From NCBI GenBank assembly GCA_903927945.1, contig CAIYOZ010000404.1, forward strand, positions 1 through 32,214: a DNA stretch of 32,214 nucleotides, written 5' to 3'. Made by a program: the position numbers and the translations under genes. Below, one piece after another: positions 24,274 through 31,261 of the stretch; within the stretch, counting starts at the first letter, position 1; each line of letters starts with the position of its first letter. Below the pieces are notes generated by a model. That model was not told the DNA's origin. It did not search any database and saw only the letters and a list, made by a program, of their open reading frames with translations. Source of the stretch: an uncultured Bacteroidales bacterium (lineage in GTDB: Bacteria > Bacteroidota > Bacteroidia > Bacteroidales > Paludibacteraceae).

Positions 24274-24375
24274 TCAGGCTTCAATCAAATCCTTAATATA
24301 ATATGTCCGCCCCGGATTGCGAAAACACTTATCCAGCGATTGGTAGCGAATTTCAGCGTGTTTATTGGTAGCCAT
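24274..24375 (-). pseudogene. Remnant of a WYL-domain transcriptional regulator (N-terminal 33 codons)
   Basis: Reading the minus strand from ATG at 24375, 33 codons translate to MATNKHAEIRYQ, SLDKCFRNPGRT and YYIKDLIEA, then TGA (24276-24274). This matches the conserved start of Bacteroidales WYL-domain regulators, where the pattern xNKxAxIRYxxLDxCFxNxxxxYYIxDLIEAC begins the helix-turn-helix. The stop falls where the conserved Cys codon (TGC or TGT) would be. The frame after it (NNFRENARKRYIEQ) does not look like the rest of the family, and the remaining 250-odd residues are absent; the SEC-C gene starts 81 bases further on. It is therefore a truncated relic rather than a single point mutation. 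The + strand frame here is a mirror and not a gene. Confidence 0.72.
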
Positions 24376-24562
24376 GGACAGATATTCTTACATTAGATTT
24401 TATCCCTGCAAAACTACTCATTATAGTTGAAGTTATCCATATTCCTGTTAATTATTTTATTCTTAAACTCTCGTATTCCCATTGCTAAGTTGAACCATTA
24501 TCTATTATGCAAGTTCAATACCCATTCGGTGCTGGTTCTATGCCCAGTCGCTACTGATTTTA

Positions 24563-24675
24563 GGATAACCCATAGATAACCCAAGGATAACCCAAGGATA
24601 ACCCAGGTATAACCCATACTTATATAGATATGGATTATCCCTGGATTATAGTTGGATTATTCCTGATTATAGTTT
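24563..24675 (-). repeat. 11-bp-phased inverted repeat element, copy 2
   Basis: Five direct 11-bp units at 24563, 24574, 24585, 24596 and 24607 (GGATAACCCAT, AGATAACCCAA, GGATAACCCAA, GGATAACCCAG, GTATAACCCAT), then the core TTATATAGATA (24620-24630), then four units of the opposite sense at 24632, 24643, 24654 and 24665 (GGATTATCCCT, GGATTATAGTT, GGATTATTCCT, GATTATAGTTT). On the minus strand the core reads TATCTATATAA, identical to copy 1 at 9041-9051, with five strong units on the same side. The gap 24193-24817 holds this element, the WYL relic, a short heptad array and nothing else that I can support. Confidence 0.82.
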
Positions 24676-24719
24676 CTTTTTACCTAAAACAGGCATAGAG
24701 AAGGATAAGGGAAGGATAA

Positions 24720-24747
24720 GAGTCGGTAGTCAGCAGTCGATAGTTCT
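24720..24747. repeat. Short TAGTNNN heptad array
   Basis: Four units in phase: GAGTCGG, TAGTCAG, CAGTCGA, TAGTTCT. It lies 44 bases beyond the 11-bp element, mirroring the order ACTA-type array then 11-bp element at 8912-9107. Confidence 0.65.
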
Positions 24748-24817
24748 GGGGTGGCTTCATAAAAGTGTTATTTTTAGTGAGAGCATGAATTTAAGTCATA
24801 CTCTCACTTGAGATATC

Positions 24818-25738
24818 TCAATCTATTTCTAATATAATTTTCCCGTTCACTCCACCGTGAGCTACCAAATCCTGTGCCTGGGCAGCTTGTTCCAATTTGA
24901 TCACTTTAGATATGGCAGGTTTAATTTTACCTTGTTCTATCAATTTTATACCATATTCCAATTTTTCATGAGATGACATGGATGATACAAATTGAGCTGT
25001 CACGTTGAATTTCTCTGCTAATTCAGCGGGTGGTGGCATGACTATACTTAATAGTTTGCCGCCTTTTTTTAGTACCTCAAAAGATTTTAACTGTGTTTCT
25101 CCCCCTACCAGATCAGCGACTATATCCATATCTTTTACTAGGGTGGTGAAATCCTGAGTTTTATAATCTATCACTTCATCGGCTCCTAATTCTTTAATCC
25201 TGTCTACACCTATTCCCGATGCTGTGCCAATAACATAGGCCCCCAGTGCTTTTGCCATTTGCACCATAATACTTCCCACGGCACCCGAAGCTCCATGAAT
25301 TAAAACCTTTTGTCCTTGCTTCAATTGCCCGGCTTCAACTAAAACAGCATACGAAGTAGCCAATGGGATGGCCAACGAAGCGGCTTCATCGAACGTAATA
25401 TTACCTGGTTTTAATGCCACCTGGTCTTCGTTAGTGACCACATATTCAGCATAAGAACCTGAGGAGGAAGTGGCAAAAACTTCATCCCCCACTTTAATAC
25501 GGGTAACTTTACTCCCCACTGCTTCTACAATGCCCGATTCGTCCAATCCGGGAATAAATGGTAATTGAACAGGCATCATTTTTTGCAGATTTCCCGAACG
25601 AATTTTCATATCGAATGGGTTTATGGTGGTGGCTTTTACGAGTATCAATACTTCATTGTCTTTCACACCGGGTTTATCTACCTGTTTCAGTTCCAAAACA
25701 TCTGAATTACCAAAGGATTTATACATCATTGCTTTCAT
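24818..25738 (-). CDS. Quinone reductase-like NADP-dependent oxidoreductase (medium-chain family)
   Basis: A 306-residue zinc-independent medium-chain dehydrogenase/reductase. The N-terminal GroES-like domain (MKAMMYKSFGNSDVLELKQV ... NPFDMKIRSG ... PFIPGLDESGIVEAVG) is followed by the Rossmann domain with the binding loop HGASGAVGS (148-156). Neither the catalytic nor the structural zinc cysteines are present, as in quinone oxidoreductases and enone reductases. The end VAHGGVNGKIILEID is typical. It is a single gene with its own upstream region and no obvious partner. The substrate is probably a quinone or reactive carbonyl; not resolvable here. Confidence 0.88.
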   Translation of the reverse strand: MKAMMYKSFGNSDVLELKQVDKPGVKDNEVLILVKATTINPFDMKIRSGNLQKMMPVQLPFIPGLDESGIVEAVGSKVTRIKVGDEVFATSSSGSYAEYVVTNEDQVALKPGNITFDEAASLAIPLATSYAVLVEAGQLKQGQKVLIHGASGAVGSIMVQMAKALGAYVIGTASGIGVDRIKELGADEVIDYKTQDFTTLVKDMDIVADLVGGETQLKSFEVLKKGGKLLSIVMPPPAELAEKFNVTAQFVSSMSSHEKLEYGIKLIEQGKIKPAISKVIKLEQAAQAQDLVAHGGVNGKIILEID

Positions 25739-26036
25739 AATAATGTTTTTTAGATTGTTTGTGGATTGATTTTATTATTTTGGAAGCCAAAGCAGGTAAG
25801 AGGTTCATCCGTCATAATGATTTTTTGACTTCCTGCTAGAAAACAATTCGAAATAGATTAAGTTTATAAGGTAGAAATGATTTTTCAACTGTTTCACATT
25901 CTAATGATAAATCGGTAATGTCTTGCTTGTTTTATCACGTCACCATATAGGGTGGAGTATTTAAAATGATTTTACTTAAACATTAAGCATGAATAAAAAT
26001 AATATAATAGGGTATATTTAAACTTTAACGTTGATT
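25739..26036. other. Divergent intergenic region with no gene seen
   Basis: AT-rich, 298 bases, between the oxidoreductase start and the toxin-antitoxin promoter. It holds an imperfect stem (AGCAGGTAAG at about 25792 with CTTCCTGCT near 25830). I found no convincing TAnnTTTG promoter for the minus-strand gene and no coding frame. Confidence 0.5.
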
Positions 26037-26069
26037 ATTGTGTTATATAAATAAAAACAGATATATTTG
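26037..26069 (+). promoter_or_regulatory. Promoter of the toxin-antitoxin operon
   Basis: TATATTTG at 26062-26069 matches TAnnTTTG exactly. ATTG at 26037-26040 lies 21 bases upstream as a -33 element. Transcription would start near 26076, only about 20 bases before the ATG at 26096, which supports that ATG as the original toxin start. Confidence 0.7.
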
Positions 26070-26095
26070 CGTGACTTAAAAAGAACGTGTTGGAA

Positions 26096-26460
26096 ATGTT
26101 CAAGCTACAAAAGAAGAAGTACAAAGGTTTTTAGATGATTTTCATTTAAAAACCAGCATCTTTAACATTGTATTTTGGGATACGAGAGACAAAAACTTTC
26201 AATCGATCTTAAAACTGGAAATCAGTTCATTCAGGCGTGAAGAAATTATTAAAACACTACAGGTTGAGGATTACTCAGAAGGACCGTTGCAGGATACTCT
26301 GCATCATTCGTCGGAAATGTGGGTGTTTGGCAAGATAGAGAAAAAGAAAGAGATCTATATTAAAATTTCGATGGGGTTCCCCAATTCCAGTACTATTTGT
26401 ATCTCTTTTCATACAGCAGAAAGAAAAATGAACTTTCCTTTCAAAAAAACAAAAAAATGA
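26096..26460 (+). pseudogene. MqsR-like toxin gene with its start codon out of frame
   Basis: From 26101 to the TGA at 26458-26460 an open frame of 119 codons encodes a small RelE/MqsR-fold toxin: ATKEEVQRFLDDFHLKTSIF, FNIVFWDTRDKNFQSIL, LEISSFRREEIIKTL, VEDYSEGPLQDTL, MWVFGKIEKKKEIYIKISMG and ICISFHTAERKMNFPF. The late DYSEGP, MWVFG and YIKI..ICISFH blocks match MqsR's DFYKS, W and YLKI..VSFK pattern. The frame opens after a TAA at 26077 but holds no ATG, GTG or TTG before the conserved part. An ATG at 26096, correctly placed after the promoter, is in another frame and stops after 12 codons (ATG TTC AAG CTA CAA...). One base missing near 26100-26103 would restore MF-x-ATKEEV. So this is probably a recently frameshifted toxin, a sequence error, or a case of programmed frameshifting on the A-rich stretch. 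Confidence 0.75.
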
Positions 26461-27458
26461 TCAGTCCATTTACAGGAGGAGAAGTTATTCTCATCAAGAA
26501 ACCCAGAGAACATGATTTCAGGGGTTCAAAATTTGATATAGTCCATCATTATTATCAATGTGTCGATACGGGTGAAACCTTTACCGATACAAGGTTGGAT
26601 GAGTTGAATTTGAATCAGGTCTATAATCATTACCGTGAAAAGGAGGGTATTCCGTTTCCGGATGAAATCAGTGCATACCGAAAGCAATATGATTTACCGG
26701 CAACCAAAATGTCGCAGATATTAGGTTTTGGGGTGAACATGTATGCCCGGTATGAGTCGGGTGAAATACCCAATGTGTCGAACGGAAGGATGATCAATAT
26801 CTGCAAAGATGCGGATGTTTTTAAAACCTATTTCTTACAAAGTACTTCCCAACAGTTCGTTGATAAAGAAAAAGAATCCATATTAAAAAAGATAGAAAAA
26901 GCAGTTGAACTAAAACGAGAAAGGCTGGATTTTGAATTTGAGAAATATGCAGCGCTAGGCAATACCCAAAGAGGCATTTATACGGGTTTTGTAGCTCCGA
27001 ATTTAAATAAGGCAAGAGCCATGGTGGTTTATTTTGCCCGATTATGCCAACCCTTTACCACCAAAATGAATAAACTACTGTTTTATGCGGATTTCCTGAA
27101 TTACAAACGAACCGGTTATTCTATCAGTGGGATGACGTATCAGGCGATTCCTCGAGGCCCTGTGCCACAAAGATATGATGGTCTATACGGGAATGTTTCG
27201 GATATTGTAGAACGAAAAGATGAGTTTTTTCCAAATGATGTGGCCGGTGAAAGATTGACCACAAAACAGGAGTTTAATGTTTCACTTTTTAATGAGGAGG
27301 AACTTAAGACGTTAGAAGCGATAGCCGATCGGTTTAAAATGACCCCGACGAAAGATATAGTTTCCATCAGTCACAATGAACCAGCTTGGTTGGAAAATGA
27401 AAAAACACGGAATCTTATTTCGTATAAATATGCATTTGACTTGAAAGCATTAAACTAA
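26457..27458 (+). CDS. MqsA-like antitoxin with HTH and SocA/Panacea (DUF4065) domain
   Basis: Antitoxin of 333 residues that should bind and neutralise the upstream toxin and repress the operon. The start is set at ATG 26457 because it overlaps the toxin stop (ATGA) and gives the family N-terminus MISPFTGGEV; an upstream in-frame extension to 26397 lies inside the toxin gene. Domains: a YgiT/MqsA-like zinc-finger region (about 1-55), in which most metal cysteines are lost (SPFTGG instead of CPxCG; QCVDTGE keeps one), an HTH (ISAYRKQYDLPATKMSQILGF ... YARYESGEIPNVSNGRMI), a linker helix, and a C-terminal Panacea domain (about 190-333: MVVYFARL, TTKMNKLLFYADFL, ISGMTYQAIPRGPVPQRYD). The Panacea domain is known to pair with many different toxin folds. 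Transcription ends at the shared terminator at 27476-27518. Confidence 0.88.
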   Translation: MISPFTGGEVILIKKPREHDFRGSKFDIVHHYYQCVDTGETFTDTRLDELNLNQVYNHYREKEGIPFPDEISAYRKQYDLPATKMSQILGFGVNMYARYESGEIPNVSNGRMINICKDADVFKTYFLQSTSQQFVDKEKESILKKIEKAVELKRERLDFEFEKYAALGNTQRGIYTGFVAPNLNKARAMVVYFARLCQPFTTKMNKLLFYADFLNYKRTGYSISGMTYQAIPRGPVPQRYDGLYGNVSDIVERKDEFFPNDVAGERLTTKQEFNVSLFNEEELKTLEAIADRFKMTPTKDIVSISHNEPAWLENEKTRNLISYKYAFDLKALN

Positions 27459-27475
27459 TGGAAGATAATAACAAT

Positions 27476-27518
27476 AAAAAAATCCCCGATACACATTTGT
27501 ACCGGGGAGATATTTTTT
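27476..27518. terminator. Bidirectional terminator between convergent genes
   Basis: An A tract (27476-27482), a stem TCCCCG/CGGGGA (27483-27488 with 27503-27508) extended by TACA/TGTA after one mismatch, and a T tract (27513-27518). It can serve the antitoxin operon on + and the gene ending at 27564 on minus. Confidence 0.85.
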
Positions 27519-27563
27519 AATTCTGAGACTAATGTTTATCTCATAACTTGTTTGTATAGATGC

Positions 27564-28298
27564 TTATTGTTGATCTCTTCCATAATATAGTTGAGGTTCG
27601 CCCATTACACCTGATTTCTGCATTAATTTCTTTCTTGCCGGGTTAGTCATTGCAGCTTTTGCCTGTTTCAGATCGGTAATTTTGAAAACCAGGTATACCA
27701 AATGAGGATCATCGAGACCCTGTGCCAATACACCATCCTGCAAACCATCTTTAGCCCTCATGGCAGCACCTTCTCCATCAAAAACCTTAATCCAGGAATC
27801 ATAGTCTTTTACCTTAATGGTTACTTCGGCATAATCTCCAGGCTTTTGTATAGCCTCGCTCATGCGCAGTACCTTAATAAACAGAATGCTGGGTGCAGAC
27901 GTAACACCAGCTTTTTGCATAACATCTTTTAAATCAGGGTTTGTAGTAAATGCTTTTGCTTTTTGTACATCGTCAATCATAAAAGGCATTTCTACATCAT
28001 TTGGGTTTTCAAGGCCCCGAGCTACACCAATTAGATGTAAACCGGCTGCATTTCTGTTGGTACTATCGGCATCAAATAATGGTTTCCACAAATCGTAGTC
28101 GGCTACAGTGTGCCTAATAACTACAACGTTAAAAGGTAAAGACATTTTTTCAGGCGGAGCATTTTCTTTTGTAACAGTTTGTTCAGTTGTTTGAGCATCC
28201 ATTTTGGTTGCATTGCCTGTGTTTTGTGTATTTCCAGCAAAAGGTAACATGGCTAAGCACAACGCTAATGCCAATTGAGTTGTTATTAGTTTTTTCAT
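27564..28298 (-). CDS. Exported protein with two tandem ABM-like domains, function unknown
   Basis: A 244-residue protein. The signal peptide (about 1-24, MKKLITTQLALALCLAMLPF) is followed by a low-complexity linker rich in T and E, then two homologous domains: about 57-142 (VVIRHTVADYDLWKPLFDAD ... LKDVMQKAGV) and about 157-240 (VTIKVKDYDSWIKVFDGEG ... RKKLMQKSGV). The shared D-Y-D-x-W, (R/Q)GLxxP and MQK(A/S)GV positions show internal duplication. The pattern recalls antibiotic-biosynthesis-monooxygenase-like dimeric alpha/beta-barrel domains, here presumably folding as a pseudo-dimer in the periplasm. No enzyme motif is visible. The gene is monocistronic and shares the terminator at 27476-27518. 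Confidence 0.7.
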   Translation of the reverse strand: MKKLITTQLALALCLAMLPFAGNTQNTGNATKMDAQTTEQTVTKENAPPEKMSLPFNVVVIRHTVADYDLWKPLFDADSTNRNAAGLHLIGVARGLENPNDVEMPFMIDDVQKAKAFTTNPDLKDVMQKAGVTSAPSILFIKVLRMSEAIQKPGDYAEVTIKVKDYDSWIKVFDGEGAAMRAKDGLQDGVLAQGLDDPHLVYLVFKITDLKQAKAAMTNPARKKLMQKSGVMGEPQLYYGRDQQ

Positions 28299-28656
28299 TT
28301 GTTGTAAATTTAATTATCCTTGCTTACTCTTTTCGGTTTTCAGCTTCCCCGTATTTAAACTGTCAAAGTATAGTTGGTTGTAAAGTTTAAATTTTAATTT
28401 AGTGTCAGAGCATTCGATGTGTCACTATTGAATACCTGATTCTTGTAGTTTTTTAGGGATAAGAATAATTTATAAGCATAACTGTTTTAATTAGTTCGTC
28501 TAACAGTTATTGTAGTAATAAAGTTCTGATATAAAGGTTTTTTTCAATTGATATTGATAGGAAATTATATTTAGTTTTTTAAAATTTCATAGAAGCTAAG
28601 ATGATCCTATAAATAGGATTCTGAAAATAGAATATCGCAGTAGTGATTATGAACAA
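28299..28656. other. AT-rich upstream region with no gene seen
   Basis: Upstream region of the exported duplicated-domain gene. It holds a TATACTTTG (on the minus strand, near 28360) that is one base off the promoter consensus, and a short palindrome ATCCTAT/ATAGGAT at 28604-28619. No coding frame is convincing, and there are no heptad repeats here. Confidence 0.45.
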
Positions 28657-28690
28657 AAAACTCCCCGAAACCAACGTACCGGGGAGTTTT
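28657..28690 (-). terminator. Terminator of the GGGtGRT operon
   Basis: An 11-bp stem (AAAACTCCCCG at 28657-28667, complement at 28680-28690) with a 12-base loop. On the minus strand it is followed by a run of Ts (the As at 28655-28660). It lies 32 bases after the stop of the gene ending at 28722. Confidence 0.88.
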
Positions 28691-28721
28691 CTATTCTAAA
28701 AACCCCTTTAGGGGCAGAGGG

Positions 28722-29714
28722 TTATTTCGCCATTTCAATAGCTACAGCTACCTGTACAGTGGCACCCACCATAGGGTTATTACCCATTCCAATGAATCCC
28801 ATCATTTCCACATGAGCGGGAACAGAAGAAGATCCTGCAAACTGAGCATCTCCATGCATACGTCCCATGGTGTCGGTCATACCGTAAGAAGCAGGACCTG
28901 CACCCATGTTATCAGGGTGAAGGGTGCGTCCGGTACCACCACCTGAAGCCACTGAGAAGTATTTTTTGCCTTGTTCCAGGCATTCCTTTTTGTAGGTTCC
29001 AGCCACAGGGTGTTGGAAACGGGTTGGATTGGTTGAGTTACCGGTGATCGATACATCCACCCCTTCGGAAGCCATGATAGCCACACCTTCGCGTACATCA
29101 TCGGCACCGTAGCATTTTACTGCTGCACGGGGACCATCGGAATAGGCTTTGGTACGAACTACTTTCAATTCGCTGGTATAGTAATCGAACTCAGTCTGTA
29201 CATACGTAAATCCGTTGATACGGGAAATGATCATGGCAGCATCTTTGCCCAATCCGTTCAAGATCACGCGTAAAGGTTCGTTGCGTACTTTGTTTGCTGA
29301 TAAAGCAATACCAATAGCACCCTCGGCAGCAGCGAATGATTCGTGACCTGCCAGGAAGGCAAAACATTTGGTTTCATTGCGAAGCAACATAGCAGCCAGG
29401 TTGCCATGGCCCAAGCCTACCTTGCGGTCTTCGGCTACTGAACCGGGGATACAGAATGCCTGTAGTCCGATACCAATAGCTTCGGCAGCTTCGGCAGCAT
29501 TCTTAGCTCCTTTTTTGATCGCGATTGCTGCACCTACTACGTAAGCCCATTTAGCATTTTCAAAAGCGATATTTTGGATGGATTCACAAATTTTATAGGG
29601 GTCGATGCCTTTAGCATCACAAATAGCCTTAGCTTCGTCGATATCCTGGATACCGTATGTATTTAGGGCCGCATTGACTTTGCCGATACGACGGTCATAA
29701 CTTTCAAATAACAT
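28722..29714 (-). CDS. GGGtGRT protein, conserved in anaerobes, function unknown
   Basis: A 330-residue cytoplasmic protein recognised by the name-giving motif ASGGGTGRTLHPDNMGAGPA (GGGTGRT at 258-264) and the C-terminal glycine/methionine-rich HVEMMGFIGMGNNPMVGATV. It also holds KKGAKNAAEAAEAIGIGLQ and GSVAEDRKVGLGHGNLAAM. There is no known enzyme signature; the glycine loops suggest nucleotide or cofactor binding, but this is unproved. It lies 46 bases after the NifU-like scaffold gene on the same strand, and they share a promoter and terminator, so the two probably act together, perhaps in metal-cluster or redox chemistry. Full length. Confidence 0.88.
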   Translation of the reverse strand: MLFESYDRRIGKVNAALNTYGIQDIDEAKAICDAKGIDPYKICESIQNIAFENAKWAYVVGAAIAIKKGAKNAAEAAEAIGIGLQAFCIPGSVAEDRKVGLGHGNLAAMLLRNETKCFAFLAGHESFAAAEGAIGIALSANKVRNEPLRVILNGLGKDAAMIISRINGFTYVQTEFDYYTSELKVVRTKAYSDGPRAAVKCYGADDVREGVAIMASEGVDVSITGNSTNPTRFQHPVAGTYKKECLEQGKKYFSVASGGGTGRTLHPDNMGAGPASYGMTDTMGRMHGDAQFAGSSSVPAHVEMMGFIGMGNNPMVGATVQVAVAIEMAK

Positions 29715-29760
29715 ATATTTTTGGTGTTAAGTTAGATGGATAATTAATTAACTGATTAGA

Positions 29761-30453
29761 CTATTCCTGACGTGGGTCAATATATTTTGCTGCATTTGCA
29801 AAACGACCATAAGTACTGGTAGATTTTTTCAATGCTTCGTTAGCATCAACTCCTTTTTTTACCAGATCTAACATAGGTCCTACGCGTACGAATTCGTACC
29901 CGCAAGCTTCACCGTCTTCGTCTAATGCCATGCGGCTGATATAACCTTCGGCTAATTCCAGATAACGAACACCTTTTTTGTTTGTGCTGAATGTAGTTCC
30001 CACTTGTGAGCGTAAACCCTTGCCTAAATCTTCCAGTCCGGCACCGATAGGTAATCCGCCTTCCGAGAAAGCCGATTGTGTGCGACCGTACACGATTTGA
30101 AGAAATAATTCACGCATGGCAACATTGATAGCATCACACACCAGGTCGGTATTCAATGCTTCCAGGATAGTCTTTCCTGTCAGGATTTCAGCAGCCATGG
30201 CAGCTGAGTGGGTCATGCCTGAACAACCGATGGTTTCCACCAAGGCTTCTTCAATAATACCTTCTTTCACGTTCAATGTCAGTTTACAGGCGCCTTGTTG
30301 AGGAGCACACCAACCAATACCATGAGTCAATCCTGAAATGTCTTTAATTTCTTTTGATTTTACCCATCTACCTTCTTCGGGTATGGGCGCAGGTCCATGA
30401 TTAGGCCCTTTTTTTACAACACACATGTGTTCTACTTCGTGCGAATAAATCAT
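29761..30453 (-). CDS. NifU-like iron-sulfur cluster scaffold-type protein
   Basis: A 230-residue protein with a NifU/IscU-like core: VETIGCSGMTHSAAMAAEILTGKTILEAL corresponds to the GC-x-a..ASxS..tel..Gkt..EA segment of scaffolds (written here in two halves, VETIGCSGMTHS and AAMAAEILTGKT). Candidate ligand cysteines are C49, C56, C77 and C106; C77 is in the motif position. The N-terminal extension and the C-terminal 110 residues (LEDLGKGLRSQVG, YEFVRVGPMLD) are not part of a classical IscU. It is the first gene of the operon with the GGGtGRT gene, behind a promoter at 30514-30544. Assembly or delivery of a cluster to the partner is inferred. Confidence 0.78.
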   Translation of the reverse strand: MIYSHEVEHMCVVKKGPNHGPAPIPEEGRWVKSKEIKDISGLTHGIGWCAPQQGACKLTLNVKEGIIEEALVETIGCSGMTHSAAMAAEILTGKTILEALNTDLVCDAINVAMRELFLQIVYGRTQSAFSEGGLPIGAGLEDLGKGLRSQVGTTFSTNKKGVRYLELAEGYISRMALDEDGEACGYEFVRVGPMLDLVKKGVDANEALKKSTSTYGRFANAAKYIDPRQE

Positions 30454-30513
30454 ACTTTGCTTAATTTATTAATATAATGTTTGTACTGAAATTTCGGGGA
30501 TTGAATTTGAGCG

Positions 30514-30544
30514 CAAAAGTACACATATTTCGCGGTTTAACAAT
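30514..30544 (-). promoter_or_regulatory. Bacteroides-type promoter of the NifU-like/GGGtGRT operon
   Basis: On the minus strand TACTTTTG (30521-30514) matches TAnnTTTG and ATTG (30544-30541) lies 19 bases upstream. Transcription would start near 30507, giving a leader of about 54 bases. The sequence TACTTTTG is the same as at the glycan-cluster promoter. Confidence 0.72.
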
Positions 30545-30654
30545 GCAAATGATTCAATAAAGTAGGGAGAGAACTGAACTTTTTTCGGTATATATTGTTA
30601 AGGTTAAAAAGGGTTTGTAAAGATATTTTCAAGTTTACCATTAAAAGAGGAAAT

Positions 30655-31230
30655 ATGCTGAATTTTCATAGAATTACGAGTGTCAACGATCCGTATTTCT
30701 CTAATCTGTTCAATCTTTACACGCTGGCATTTCCATCCACAGAACGAAGGACTTGGGCGGGTTTTGAATTCGAGTTGAATTATGAGAAAAAGTTTTGCGC
30801 CAATGCGTTGGTTCAATACGATACGTTCGTGGGTTTGTTTAATTACTGGACCTTTGACAAGTTTTATTATATTGAACATGTGGCAATTACTCCCAAACTG
30901 CGAAATATGGGCAATGGAAGTGAAGCCATGAATATATTTATGGAGCAGATTAATTTGCCTATCGTGGTAGAAGTAGAAATGCCGAATAATATTGCAGCCA
31001 GTCGACGTATACTTTTTTATGAAAGGCTAGGTTTTTCGATCATGTCGCATAATTATGCTCAGCCTCCATATGAAGGAAACGGGTTCTTAATGCCTGAATT
31101 AATCATGTCGAATGATATTCATTTTGCGAATACTCATTTTGAAAAGATTAAAGAAACGTTATACCACAAAGTGTATCATTACGAATTTTCGAGGGATGCG
31201 AATATAGTTATTGATGAACAAGCAAATTAA
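30655..31230 (+). CDS. GNAT-family N-acetyltransferase
   Basis: A 191-residue acetyltransferase. The acetyl-CoA-binding motif is HVAITPKLRNMGNGSEAM (75-92) with the R/Q-x-x-G-x-G/A pattern (RNMGNGS), and the C-terminal part has NNIAASRRILFYERLGF, a typical motif B. The start ATG at 30655 follows AAGAGGAAAT; a TTG 60 bases upstream is possible but would overlap the leader of the divergent gene and gives no conserved residues. Substrate unknown. It ends before an inverted repeat array and faces the M20 gene. Confidence 0.86.
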   Translation: MLNFHRITSVNDPYFSNLFNLYTLAFPSTERRTWAGFEFELNYEKKFCANALVQYDTFVGLFNYWTFDKFYYIEHVAITPKLRNMGNGSEAMNIFMEQINLPIVVEVEMPNNIAASRRILFYERLGFSIMSHNYAQPPYEGNGFLMPELIMSNDIHFANTHFEKIKETLYHKVYHYEFSRDANIVIDEQAN

Positions 31231-31261
31231 AGAGTGCTTTTCAATTAATGTTCTGAATTAA

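Noticed and set aside
24205-24396. A + strand frame of 63 codons
   Set aside because: It is the mirror of the minus-strand WYL relic, whose translation matches a known family, whereas the + product matches nothing.
25792-25840. Stem AGCAGGTAAG/CTTCCTGCT as a regulatory hairpin
   Set aside because: It has a bulge and a loop of nearly 30 bases with no T tract, and is weak enough to be chance.
26397-26456. N-terminal extension of the antitoxin
   Set aside because: It lies inside the conserved toxin coding end in another frame; the ATG at 26457 gives the family N-terminus and the ATGA overlap.
27702-28098. Open frames antisense to the exported duplicated-domain gene
   Set aside because: No start context or family similarity; the minus-strand protein has a signal peptide and internal duplication, so it is the real gene.
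28700-28720. CCCC-TTTA-GGGG mini-hairpin after the GGGtGRT gene
   Set aside because: Only a four-base stem; the strong terminator at 28657-28690 explains transcript ending.
30595-30654. TTG start for the GNAT gene
   Set aside because: The 20 extra residues are basic and not family-like; ATG at 30655 has a purine-rich leader and begins the recognisable domain.
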